Shown here piece after piece: positions 8,270 to 15,165 of a stretch of 29,836 bases of DNA. A program made the position numbers and the translations under genes. Numbering within the stretch: the first letter of the stretch is position 1; each line of letters starts with the position of its first letter. The notes under the pieces are model-generated. The model was given only the letters and a program-made list of their open reading frames with translations. It searched no databases and was not told the origin of the DNA. Source of the DNA: Mesorhizobium amorphae (GTDB lineage: Bacteria; Pseudomonadota; Alphaproteobacteria; Rhizobiales; Rhizobiaceae); NCBI GenBank assembly GCA_003240775.1, contig QFNI01000048.1, positions 1 through 29,836 on the forward strand, written 5' to 3'.

Positions 8270-8298
8270 AGATTAGGGCGTTAACATATGATTGTCCA
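8270..8298 (-). promoter_or_regulatory. Sigma-70 promoter of the S24 repressor gene
   Basis: Read on the minus strand: TGGACA (8298-8293) as -35, exactly 17 bp, then TAATCT (8275-8270) as -10. The predicted start is near 8263, giving a 5' leader of roughly 28 bases before ATG 8235. The spacer is A/T-rich against a GC-rich background. Confidence 0.6.
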
Positions 8299-8318
8299 GG
8301 CCCAGAGGCTCGGAAACA

Positions 8319-8331
8319 TTACGTTGCGTAA
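8319..8331. promoter_or_regulatory. Short palindrome upstream of the repressor promoter
   Basis: TTACG-TTG-CGTAA, perfect 5-bp arms, lies about 21 bp upstream of the -35 box of the repressor gene. It could be an activator or second operator site. No matching copy was noticed at the other promoters in this window, so the binding protein is unknown. Confidence 0.25.
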
Positions 8332-8339
8332 CCCAGACT

Positions 8340-8368
8340 CTCCGCGCGATCTGATGCGCCGCGCGGAG
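8340..8368 (-). terminator. Hairpin after the fad block (candidate terminator)
   Basis: Perfect 9-bp arms CTCCGCGCG (8340-8348) and CGCGCGGAG (8360-8368) with an 11-base loop, 20 bp beyond the stop codon of the minus-strand fadB. There is no clean T run after it on the minus strand (the sequence reads AGTCTGGGTT), so it is either a weak intrinsic terminator or a 3'-end stabilising stem. Confidence 0.45.
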
Positions 8369-8388
8369 AAGCCATCGAGACCGATGCG

Positions 8389-10605
8389 TCAGGCGGCCTT
8401 TGCGGTGTCGCGATAAGGGTCGAAGCGGCCGTAGAAGGTCTCGCCCCGGTCGGCCATCTCGCGTAGGAGCTTCGGCACCGCGAACTGGTCGCCGTGCTTG
8501 GCGCGCAGCGCGTCAGCCTCCGCCACGAAAGCCTTGGCGCCCATGCCGTCGATCATCGAAAGCACGCCACCCGTATAGGGAGCGAAGCCGAAAGCGAGGA
8601 TCGAGCCGACATCCGCCTCGCGCGGGTCGGTGACGATGCCCTCGTCCATCACGCGCGCGGCTTCGATGGCGATCACGAAGAGCAGGCGGCGCTGGAGCTC
8701 GGCGTAATCGACCTCCTCGGGGGCCTTTTGAGGGTAGAGGTCCTTGAGGCCCGGCCAGAGCGCCTTCTTGGCGGGCTTTGCGGGGTAGTCGTAGAATCCC
8801 TTGGCGTTCTTGCGCCCTTGCCGGCCGTGGGTGTCCATCATGGTGTCCACGAGCTGCATCTGCACGGGATCGACGGCATCCGCGCCGAGATCGCGCACGG
8901 TCTGCTTCATGATCTTCTGCGCGAGGTCGATGGCGATCTCGTCCGTCAGGGCCAGCGGGCCGACCGGCATGCCGGCGGCCTTCGCCGCGTTCTCGACCAT
9001 GGGAGCCGGCACGCCTTCGGCGAGCATCCGGTAGCTTTCGCCCATGTAGCGCAGCACGCAACGGTTCACGAAGAAGCCGCGCGTGTCGTTGACGAGCACG
9101 GGCGTCTTCTTGATGGCGCGCACATAGTCGAGCGCGGTTGCGATCGCGGCCTCGCCCGTCTTCTCGCCGCGGATCACCTCGACCAGCATCATCTTGTCGA
9201 CAGGCGAGAAGAAGTGGATGCCGACGAAATGCTCGGGGCGCTTCGAGTTCTCGGCCAATGCGGAGATCGGGATGGTGGACGTGTTCGAAGCGAACACGCC
9301 CTTGCCCGCCAATGCGGCTTCAGCCTTCTCGGTTGCTTCCTTCTTGACGCCCGAATCCTCGAACACCGCCTCGATCACGAGGTCGCATCCTTCGAGTTGG
9401 CCATAGTCGGGGGTGGCGGTGATGAGGGACAGGAGCTTCTCCTTGTCCTCGGGCTTGGCGCGGTTCTTCTTGATCTGGGCGTCGAGCAGCCCTTCCGAAT
9501 GCGCGCGGCCCTTGTCGGCGGAAGCCTGGTCGCGATCCACCAGCACCACGGGAATGCCGGCCTTCGCCGTCACATAGGCGATGCCCGCGCCCATGAAGCC
9601 CGCACCGATCACGCCGACCTTGGTGAGCTTGGTTTCCGGCTGGTTCTTGGGGCGGCGCGCGCCCTTGTTGAGTTCCTGCAGCGACACGAAGAGCGAGCGC
9701 ACCATCATGGCCGCTTCCGTGGTCTGCAGCACATGCGTGAAATAGCGCTGCTCGATGCGGAGCGCCGTATCGAAGGGAACGAGCAGGCCTTCGTAGACGC
9801 ATTTCAGGATGGCAGTGGCGCCAGGATAGTTGCCGTAGGTTTCGCGCCGCAGGATGGCTGCGGCCGGCGGCCAGAGATTGGCGCCCGCTGCCGAGTAGAC
9901 GGGGCCGCCGGGAATCTTGAAGCCCTTCTCGTCCCAGGGCGCGACCGGCTTCAAGCCGTCGCGGATCATGGCCTTGGCCGCTTCGATCAGCTCGCCCGCG
10001 GGCACGACCTTGTGCACGAGGTTCATGCTTTTCGCCTTTTGCGGCGTCAGCGTCTGGCCCGACGTCAGCATCTGCAGCGCCGCCTGGGTGTCGGCCAGCC
10101 GCGGCACGCGCTGGGTGCCGCCGGCACCGGGGAAGATGCCGACTTTCACCTCGGGCAGCGCGAGCTTCACGTTGGGCGCATCCGACGCCACGCGGCCGTG
10201 GCAGGCGAGCGCGATCTCGAAGGCGCCGCCCATGCAGATGCCGTTGATGGCGGCCACCCACGGCTTCCCGCAGGTCTCCACGCGGCGAAAGAGATGCGTC
10301 ATGCGCCCGGCATTCTCGAAGAGCATGCGCGCCGCCCCCTCGGGATCGCGCGCGCGCTCGGCCTCGAACAGCCCCATCATGCGCTTGAGCATGTTGAGGT
10401 CTGCGCCGCCCGAGAATTCCTTCTTGCCGGACGTCAGGACCACGCCCTTGACGGCCTCATCGGCCACGATGGTCGTGATGATCGCATCGAGCTCGTCCAT
10501 CACCTCCTCGGTGAAGACGTTCATGGAGCGGTCGGGCATGTTCCAGGAAACGAGCGCGATGCCTTCGGCGTCGGTCTCGAGCGTGAAATTGGTGTAGCTG
10601 GTCAT
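8389..10605 (-). CDS. fadB: Bifunctional enoyl-CoA hydratase / 3-hydroxyacyl-CoA dehydrogenase
   Basis: A 738-residue multifunctional beta-oxidation protein that hydrates trans-2-enoyl-CoA and then oxidises L-3-hydroxyacyl-CoA with NAD. The N-terminal crotonase domain (about 1-200) shows the oxyanion-hole segments FSGGADLNML and CMGGAFEIALACHG, and GAGGTQRVPRL. The Rossmann domain starts at GVIGAGFMGAGIAY (about 329-342). The dehydrogenase active region is HFFSPVDKMMLVEVIRG (His near 457) and two C-terminal dehydrogenase domains follow. The length fits FadB/FadJ alpha subunits. The ATG at 10605 has a GGAG ribosome site. It follows the thiolase gene by 53 bp on the same strand, the usual order of alpha- and beta-subunit genes in rhizobia. 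The FadB versus FadJ name cannot be settled by eye. Confidence 0.93.
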   Translation of the reverse strand: MTSYTNFTLETDAEGIALVSWNMPDRSMNVFTEEVMDELDAIITTIVADEAVKGVVLTSGKKEFSGGADLNMLKRMMGLFEAERARDPEGAARMLFENAGRMTHLFRRVETCGKPWVAAINGICMGGAFEIALACHGRVASDAPNVKLALPEVKVGIFPGAGGTQRVPRLADTQAALQMLTSGQTLTPQKAKSMNLVHKVVPAGELIEAAKAMIRDGLKPVAPWDEKGFKIPGGPVYSAAGANLWPPAAAILRRETYGNYPGATAILKCVYEGLLVPFDTALRIEQRYFTHVLQTTEAAMMVRSLFVSLQELNKGARRPKNQPETKLTKVGVIGAGFMGAGIAYVTAKAGIPVVLVDRDQASADKGRAHSEGLLDAQIKKNRAKPEDKEKLLSLITATPDYGQLEGCDLVIEAVFEDSGVKKEATEKAEAALAGKGVFASNTSTIPISALAENSKRPEHFVGIHFFSPVDKMMLVEVIRGEKTGEAAIATALDYVRAIKKTPVLVNDTRGFFVNRCVLRYMGESYRMLAEGVPAPMVENAAKAAGMPVGPLALTDEIAIDLAQKIMKQTVRDLGADAVDPVQMQLVDTMMDTHGRQGRKNAKGFYDYPAKPAKKALWPGLKDLYPQKAPEEVDYAELQRRLLFVIAIEAARVMDEGIVTDPREADVGSILAFGFAPYTGGVLSMIDGMGAKAFVAEADALRAKHGDQFAVPKLLREMADRGETFYGRFDPYRDTAKAA

Positions 10606-10658
10606 CGGAGAACTCCGAGAAGAGGGAATCGGCGGGCGGGGTTTCGGGGCTTCGCGGC

Positions 10659-11867
10659 TCAGACCCGTTCGATGATGGTGGCCGTGCCCATGCCCGCGCC
10701 GATGCAGAGCGTGACGAGTGCGGTGTTGAGATCGCGGCGTTCGAGCTCGTCGAGCACGGTGCCGAAGATCATGGCGCCCGTGGCGCCCAGCGGATGGCCC
10801 ATGGCGATCGCCCCACCGTTCACGTTGATGCGGTCGTCCGCGATGTCGAAGGCCTGGATGTAGCGCAGCACCACGCTCGCGAAGGCCTCGTTCAGTTCGA
10901 ACAGGTCGATGTCGGAGAGCTGCATGCCCGCACGCTTCAAGAGCTTTTCGGTGACGTCCACCGGGCCCGTCAGCATGAGCGCGGGCTCGGAGCCGATATT
11001 GGCGAACGCCTTGATGCGCGCGCGGGGCTTGAGCCCCATCGCCTTGCCGCCTTCGGCCGAGCCCAGAAGAACGGCGGCCGCGCCGTCCACAATGCCCGAC
11101 GAGTTGCCGGCATGGTGGATGTGCTCGATGCCTTCGAGCTCGGGATAGCGCTGCACGGCAACCGCGTCGAAGCCGCCCATCTCGCCGGGGATCACGAAGG
11201 ACGGGTTGAGCGAGGCGAGCGACTGCATGTCGGTCGTGGGCCGCATGTGCTCGTCGCGGTCGAGGATGGTGAGGCCGTTGATGTCCTTCACCGGCACGAT
11301 GGACTTGGCGAAGCGGCCATCGGCCCAGGCTTCGGCCGCCAGCTTCTGCGAGCGCACGGCATAGGCGTCGGCGTCGTCGCGCGTGAAGCCGTATTTGGTG
11401 GCGATCAGGTCGGCCGACACCCCTTGCGGCATGAACCAGCCGGGCAGCGAAACGGAGGGGTCCATGTACCAGGCGCCGCCCGACATGCCCATGCCGACGC
11501 GCGACATCGATTCCACGCCGCCCGCGATCACGATGTCGTCGGCCCCGGCCGCGATCTTGGCGGCACCGAGATTGATGGCGTCCAAGCCGGAAGCGCAGAA
11601 GCGCGAGATCTGGATGCCGGGAGCGGACATCGCATAATTCGCCTCGAAGGCCGCCGAGCGCGGGATCACCGAGCCCGCTTCGCCCACGGGGTCGACGCAG
11701 CCGAACACGATGTCATCCACGAGCGCGGTGTCGAGGTTCGAGCGGTCGCGGATCTCGTTCAGCACATGGGCGCCGAGGCGCACGGCAGGCACCTCGTGCA
11801 GCGCACCGTCCTTCTTGCCGCGCCCGCGGGGCGTGCGCACGGCGTCATATACGAAAGCGTCGGTCAT
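10659..11867 (-). CDS. fadA: Acetyl-CoA acyltransferase (thiolase)
   Basis: A 402-residue thiolase that cleaves 3-ketoacyl-CoA, the last step of the beta-oxidation spiral. It has the acylated Cys91 in RFCASGLDAIN, the His358 of GHPLGATGAM, and the C-terminal active Cys388 in CIGAGMG. The NEAF motif (LFELNEAFASV) is present. The N-terminal YDAVRTPRGRGKKDG resembles FadA/FadI-type enzymes more than biosynthetic PhaA. The ATG at 11867 has a GGGAGAAG ribosome site. It lies directly upstream of fadB and probably forms the beta subunit with it. It is separated from the upstream acyl-CoA dehydrogenase gene by a 289-bp gap with a palindromic repeat, so transcription may restart there. Confidence 0.93.
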   Translation of the reverse strand: MTDAFVYDAVRTPRGRGKKDGALHEVPAVRLGAHVLNEIRDRSNLDTALVDDIVFGCVDPVGEAGSVIPRSAAFEANYAMSAPGIQISRFCASGLDAINLGAAKIAAGADDIVIAGGVESMSRVGMGMSGGAWYMDPSVSLPGWFMPQGVSADLIATKYGFTRDDADAYAVRSQKLAAEAWADGRFAKSIVPVKDINGLTILDRDEHMRPTTDMQSLASLNPSFVIPGEMGGFDAVAVQRYPELEGIEHIHHAGNSSGIVDGAAAVLLGSAEGGKAMGLKPRARIKAFANIGSEPALMLTGPVDVTEKLLKRAGMQLSDIDLFELNEAFASVVLRYIQAFDIADDRINVNGGAIAMGHPLGATGAMIFGTVLDELERRDLNTALVTLCIGAGMGTATIIERV

Positions 11868-11976
11868 CGTCTTCTCCCTGTCGGCCGGGGTGTCGACCCC
11901 TGCCCTGCTCTTTCCGAGCGTCTCTTATCCGCGCCAGCAGAAAGAGGAAAATTCCGTGTGAACTTGGCACCCTTGC

Positions 11977-12004
11977 GAAGCGCCGTCGAGCGGCGAGACG
12001 CTTC
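11977..12004. repeat. Stem-loop between thiolase and acyl-CoA dehydrogenase genes
   Basis: Outer arms GAAGCG (11977-11982) and CGCTTC (11999-12004) enclose CGCCG-TCGAG-CGGCG, giving a long imperfect hairpin. It lies downstream of the dehydrogenase stop on the minus strand, before the thiolase leader. No T run follows, so it is recorded as structure, not a proven terminator. Confidence 0.35.
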
Positions 12005-12013
12005 CGTGGGCGA

Positions 12014-12134
12014 CCCCTCCCCCTTGAGGGGAGGGGTAAGGGGTGGGGGTATCGGGGCCACCACTCCTGGTTTGAGTTTTACGCGGTGGAAGCGTCACCC
12101 CCACCTCATACCCCTCCTTTCAAGGGGGAAGGGG
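12014..12134. repeat. Intergenic inverted repeat (palindromic element, 37/38-bp arms)
   Basis: The left arm at 12014-12050 and the right arm at 12097-12134 are near-perfect reverse complements with about five differences, separated by 46 bp. Each arm contains its own hairpin: CCCCTCCCC, CTTGA, GGGGAGGGG on the left, and a looser version on the right. This looks like the dispersed palindromic units found between genes in many rhizobial-type genomes; that identification is from general knowledge. It has no coding potential. It sits just after the acyl-CoA dehydrogenase stop, where it could stabilise the 3' end or split the fad block into two transcripts. Confidence 0.8.
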
Positions 12135-12156
12135 AAATTGCGATGTCGGTGGCCGG

Positions 12157-13938
12157 TCAGAAGGCTTCCGCCGGCAGGGCCATCATCGTGTCGGCACCCG
12201 CCTGGATGCGGGCGAAGCGAAGGCTGGTCTCGGGCAGGATGCGCTCGTTGAAGAAGCGGGCGGTGAGGAGCTTGCGCTCGAAGAACTCCGCGGAGCCGTT
12301 GGCACCCTCTGCGAGCTTTTCCTGCGCGGTCCTGGCCATGCGGGCCCACATGTAGCCGATGGCGACGAGGCCGAAGAGGTGAAGGTAATCGGTGGCGGCG
12401 GCGCCCGCATTGTCGGGCTTCGCCATCGCGTTCTGCACGAGCCACATGGTGGCGCCCTGCAAATCGTTGAGCCCCTTCTTCAACGCCTTTGTGAAAGGCG
12501 CCATCGCTTCGTTCGAGCGGTTTTCCTCGCAGAACTCGCCCACCTCCTTGAAGAAGGCCTGCACGGCGCGCCCGCCGTTCGCGGGCAGCTTGCGGCCGAC
12601 GAGGTCAAGCGCCTGGATACCGTTGGTGCCCTCGTAGATCATGGCGATGCGCGCATCGCGCACATACTGGCTCATGCCCCATTCCTCGATATAGCCGTGC
12701 CCGCCGAGCACACCTTGCGAGGACACGGCATGCTCGAAGCCCTTGTCGGTGAGCACGCCTTTGACGACGGGCGTGAGCAGCCCCAGAAGATCGTCGGCCG
12801 CCTGCGCCTGGGTCTCGTCGGGCGAGCGGTGGGACAGGTCGGACTGCAGCGCCGTCCACAGCGCCAGGGCACGGCCGCCTTCGTTGAAGGCGCGCGCGGT
12901 CATCAGCGTGCGGCGGATGTCGGGGTGGACGATGATCGGGTCGGCCGCGCGGGAGTTGTCGCGCGGGCCCGAGAGCGAGCGGCCCTGCAAGCGGTCCTGG
13001 GCGTATTTCACGGCGTTCTGGGTGGCGATCTCGCCCATGGCGAGGCCCTGGAGGCCGACGCCGAGGCGCGCCTCGTTCATCATGGTGAACATGGCCTTCA
13101 GACCGCCATGCTCCGCGCCGAGCAGCCAGCCGGTCGCCTCGTCATAATTCATGACGCAGGTGGCGTTGCCGTGGATGCCCATCTTTTCCTCAAGCGCGCC
13201 GCAGGACACGGCATTGCGCGTGCCGTCGGAGAGCACCTTGGGCACGATAAAGAGCGAGATGCCCTTCACGCCCTCGGGCGCGCCCTCGGCGCGGGCCAGA
13301 ACGAGGTGGACGATGTTGTCGGCCATGTCGTGCTCGCCGGCCGAGATGAAAATCTTTTGGCCGGAAACCTTGTAGGAACCATCGCCCACGGGCACCGCCT
13401 TGGTGCGAAGCAGGCCGAGGTCGGTGCCGGCATGGGGCTCGGTCAGGTTCATGGTGCCCGTCCATGAGCCCTCTACGAGCTTGGGCAGCCATTCCTCCTT
13501 CTGGGCGTCGGTGCCGTGCGTGATGAGGGCCGCGATCGCACCCTGGGTGAGGCCGGGATACATCATCAGCGCCATGTTGCAGGACACCATGTACTCGGCC
13601 ACCGCCGTGTGCACCGTGTAGGGCAGGCCCTGACCGCCGTTCTCCTCGGGCACCGCCAAGCCGAGCCAGCCGCCTTCGCGATACTGGCGGTAGGCGTCGG
13701 CAAAGCCTTCTGGCGTCTTCACCGTGCCGTCCTCGAGCCGCGTGCAACCCTTCTGGTCACCACGCTGGTTGAGCGGCAGGAGCACGTTCTCGGCAAGCTT
13801 CGCGCCTTCGTCCAGGATGGCCTGAAGCGTGTCGGGCGTGGCGTCGGCAAAGCCCGGCAGATTGGCGAAACGCTCGATTCCGAGCACGTCGTTCAGCACG
13901 AAAAGCGTGTCGGCGATCGGCGCACGGTATTGCGGCAT
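12157..13938 (-). CDS. Acyl-CoA dehydrogenase (FadE/DmdC-like, with C-terminal extension)
   Basis: A 593-residue FAD enzyme catalysing the first oxidation of acyl-CoA, passing electrons to ETF. It has the flavin-loop region MNLTEPHAGTDLGLLRTKA, VSGQKIFISAGEHDMADNIVH, and the catalytic Glu in IYEGTNGIQALDLVGRKL (near 435). About 130 residues after the standard fold form the C-terminal domain seen in the long PA0506/DmdC-like subgroup. DmdC proper acts on 3-methylmercaptopropionyl-CoA, but many paralogues act on fatty acyl-CoA and sequence by eye does not separate them. The ATG at 13938 has a GGAGGAG ribosome site. Its promoter region carries the palindrome at 14011-14032, and the MerR gene lies immediately upstream. 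With the thiolase and fadB downstream it completes a beta-oxidation pathway. Confidence 0.9.
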   Translation of the reverse strand: MPQYRAPIADTLFVLNDVLGIERFANLPGFADATPDTLQAILDEGAKLAENVLLPLNQRGDQKGCTRLEDGTVKTPEGFADAYRQYREGGWLGLAVPEENGGQGLPYTVHTAVAEYMVSCNMALMMYPGLTQGAIAALITHGTDAQKEEWLPKLVEGSWTGTMNLTEPHAGTDLGLLRTKAVPVGDGSYKVSGQKIFISAGEHDMADNIVHLVLARAEGAPEGVKGISLFIVPKVLSDGTRNAVSCGALEEKMGIHGNATCVMNYDEATGWLLGAEHGGLKAMFTMMNEARLGVGLQGLAMGEIATQNAVKYAQDRLQGRSLSGPRDNSRAADPIIVHPDIRRTLMTARAFNEGGRALALWTALQSDLSHRSPDETQAQAADDLLGLLTPVVKGVLTDKGFEHAVSSQGVLGGHGYIEEWGMSQYVRDARIAMIYEGTNGIQALDLVGRKLPANGGRAVQAFFKEVGEFCEENRSNEAMAPFTKALKKGLNDLQGATMWLVQNAMAKPDNAGAAATDYLHLFGLVAIGYMWARMARTAQEKLAEGANGSAEFFERKLLTARFFNERILPETSLRFARIQAGADTMMALPAEAF

Positions 13939-13998
13939 GGGCAGTCTCCTCCGGCTGCTTGAGGGCGCGGGGCGATGCCCGCGCAGCGTCAGGAACCG

Positions 13999-14032
13999 TA
14001 TATAGGAATTTTGACGTTTGCGTAAACGTCAA
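13999..14032 (-). promoter_or_regulatory. Acyl-CoA dehydrogenase promoter with 22-bp palindromic operator
   Basis: The palindrome at 14011-14032 has 9-bp arms TTGACGTTT and AAACGTCAA around a 4-bp centre. On the minus strand its first arm supplies a good -35 (TTGACG, 14032-14027). The best -10-like sequence is in the TATATA stretch (14004-13999), which puts 20-22 bp between the boxes. Over-long spacers holding a palindrome are typical of promoters controlled by MerR-family proteins, and the adjacent upstream gene is a MerR regulator. The site lies 73-94 bp before the ATG. Confidence 0.65.
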
Positions 14033-14144
14033 TTTTTCGTCGAAGGCCATCCGAGGGTGGTTTTAGCCCTTGCTCGGAACGCGCGAACGCGGCCCCTGCC
14101 CTTGCGGGCGGAGCGATCGCCAGGTCGAAGAAATCAGGAAAGGA

Positions 14145-14618
14145 TCAGGCGGCGGCAGCGGCGCGGGCAGCGATCTTGCTGCGGATCGTGTCGATCAGCT
14201 CGCCTGCCTCGACGATGGCGGCCTCGGTTTCCTCGCGCTGCTTGTGCAGGCGGGAGAGTTGCTTCTCGGACTTGTCGAGAGCCATGCGCAACTGCTTGGC
14301 ATTCGTGCCGGAAGGGTCGTAGAGGTCGATGATCTGCTTGACGTCGCGCAGCGAGAAGCCGATGCGGCGGCCCATCATGATGAGCTTCATGCGCGCCCGG
14401 TCGCGGCGGGTGTAGAGGCGGGTGTTGCCTTCGCGCTTGGGCGTCAGAAGTCCCTTGTCCTCGTAGAAGCGCAGGGTGCGCAGCGAGACACCGAAGGTCG
14501 AGGCCATGTCGCCGATGCGCACGAACTCGTCGGACGCGTCCACGCCCTCGCCGCCGTGCGCCACGACCGCGTCCTGTGCCTTGGCTTCTGCAGCCGATTG
14601 GTCGAAGGATTTTTTCAT
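14145..14618 (-). CDS. MerR-family transcriptional regulator (likely of fatty/branched acid catabolism)
   Basis: A 157-residue regulator. The winged HTH spans 33-100 with VRIGDMASTFGVSLRTLRFYEDKGLL at its core (split around 34-58) and the wing GNTRLYTRRD. A dimerisation coiled coil lies at about 107-147 and the protein ends in an Ala-rich tail. There is no Cys-based metal site, so it is not a MerR/CueR metal sensor. It lies just upstream of, and on the same strand as, the acyl-CoA dehydrogenase gene. This arrangement, and a palindrome containing ACGT half sites, recalls LiuR-type MerR regulators of acyl-CoA catabolism in proteobacteria; that link is inference. The open frame extends upstream to 14813, but the ATG at 14618 (MKKSFDQ) has an AAGAAGA ribosome site and gives a normal MerR N-terminus. 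Confidence 0.88.
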   Translation of the reverse strand: MKKSFDQSAAEAKAQDAVVAHGGEGVDASDEFVRIGDMASTFGVSLRTLRFYEDKGLLTPKREGNTRLYTRRDRARMKLIMMGRRIGFSLRDVKQIIDLYDPSGTNAKQLRMALDKSEKQLSRLHKQREETEAAIVEAGELIDTIRSKIAARAAAAA

Positions 14619-14745
14619 TCTTCTTGATCTTGCCCGTGAAAGGCGCAGCCGCCCCGAACGGGGCATCGCGCACGGAAGCGCTCGGGTGGTGCCTCCGTAT
14701 GGACGTTGGGGGATAGCCGGCAAAGTCCGGCAGCGTGTTCGCCCC

Positions 14746-14774
14746 GATATAGAAATATCATTCCTGACAGGCAA
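14746..14774 (-). promoter_or_regulatory. Candidate promoter of the MerR-family gene
   Basis: On the minus strand: TTGCCT (14774-14769) as -35, exactly 17 bp, then TATATC (14751-14746) as -10. The start would be near 14739, leaving a leader of about 120 bases with several GC hairpins before ATG 14618. Confidence 0.45.
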
Positions 14775-14972
14775 CCCGCACAAAAGCAACGCAACGGCAG
14801 CAGACTGCCCCATGCGGCGACTTCAGCGCCAGATATGCCCGCTTCGCTTGGCCGCGATCACGTCTTCGCCAGCGAACCGCAAGTGCTTGCGATGCTTGGG
14901 TCGCGAAGTCCCCGCCAAATGTTGGTTTGTGCTGCGGCGCACCTAACGACCGCTTGATGCGAAATCACCGAA

Positions 14973-15004
14973 TTAACCTTTTGTTTAGGGTGTTTCGCGA
15001 AACA
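14973..15004 (+). promoter_or_regulatory. CtrA-like site and 14-bp palindrome upstream of podJ-like gene
   Basis: TTAA (14973-14976), exactly 7 bp, then TTTA (14984-14987): one mismatch from the CtrA full site TTAA-N7-TTAA of alphaproteobacteria. Four bases later comes the perfect palindrome TGTTTCGCGAAACA (14991-15004). A GANTC site follows at 15084. The pattern fits cell-cycle control of a polarity gene, but the match is imperfect. Confidence 0.4.
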
Positions 15005-15165
15005 TGCGCATCTCGGCTCGGAGGAGGCCGGCGCAAAGGAATGCTTCACCTTTCGCCCTGTCGCCACGCCGGCGCGGGAAGCCGATTCGCAGCGCAAGCC
15101 TCGGAAAAGCAACGCAGAAGAGATTGGCTCCATTGCCGCTTGCGGCCAAAGCAGGAACAGCTCAG

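Larger units (their letters stand above)
14619..15165. other. 547-bp divergent intergenic region between merR-type and podJ-like genes
   Basis: No convincing gene is seen here. The short frames lack ribosome sites and family features. It holds, in order: a leader region for the MerR gene with hairpins GCCCC-GAAC-GGGGC (14651-14664) and GCCGG...CCGGC (about 14716-14731); the candidate MerR promoter (14746-14774); about 200 bp with nothing recognised; a CtrA-like site and a palindrome (14973-15004); and a GATTC (15084-15088), which is a GANTC methylation site. A small unrecognised peptide or RNA cannot be excluded. Confidence 0.6.

Noticed and set aside
8494..10863. 789-codon plus-strand open frame
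   Set aside because: Antisense to fadB, whose motifs are intact; composition is shadow-like (His, Arg, Gly, Asp, Val).
12014..12134. CRISPR or insertion sequence
   Set aside because: Only two inverted arms, no direct-repeat array, no transposase frame and no clear target duplication; it is a palindromic unit.
10794..12251. 485-codon plus-strand open frame
   Set aside because: Antisense to the thiolase gene and running through the palindromic repeat; no recognisable domain.
12379..13467. 362-codon plus-strand open frame
   Set aside because: Antisense to the acyl-CoA dehydrogenase; no family features and no ribosome site.
14858..15133. 91-codon minus-strand frame in the intergenic gap
   Set aside because: No ribosome site, no hydrophobic or domain pattern, and it overlaps the predicted control sites of the PodJ-like gene.
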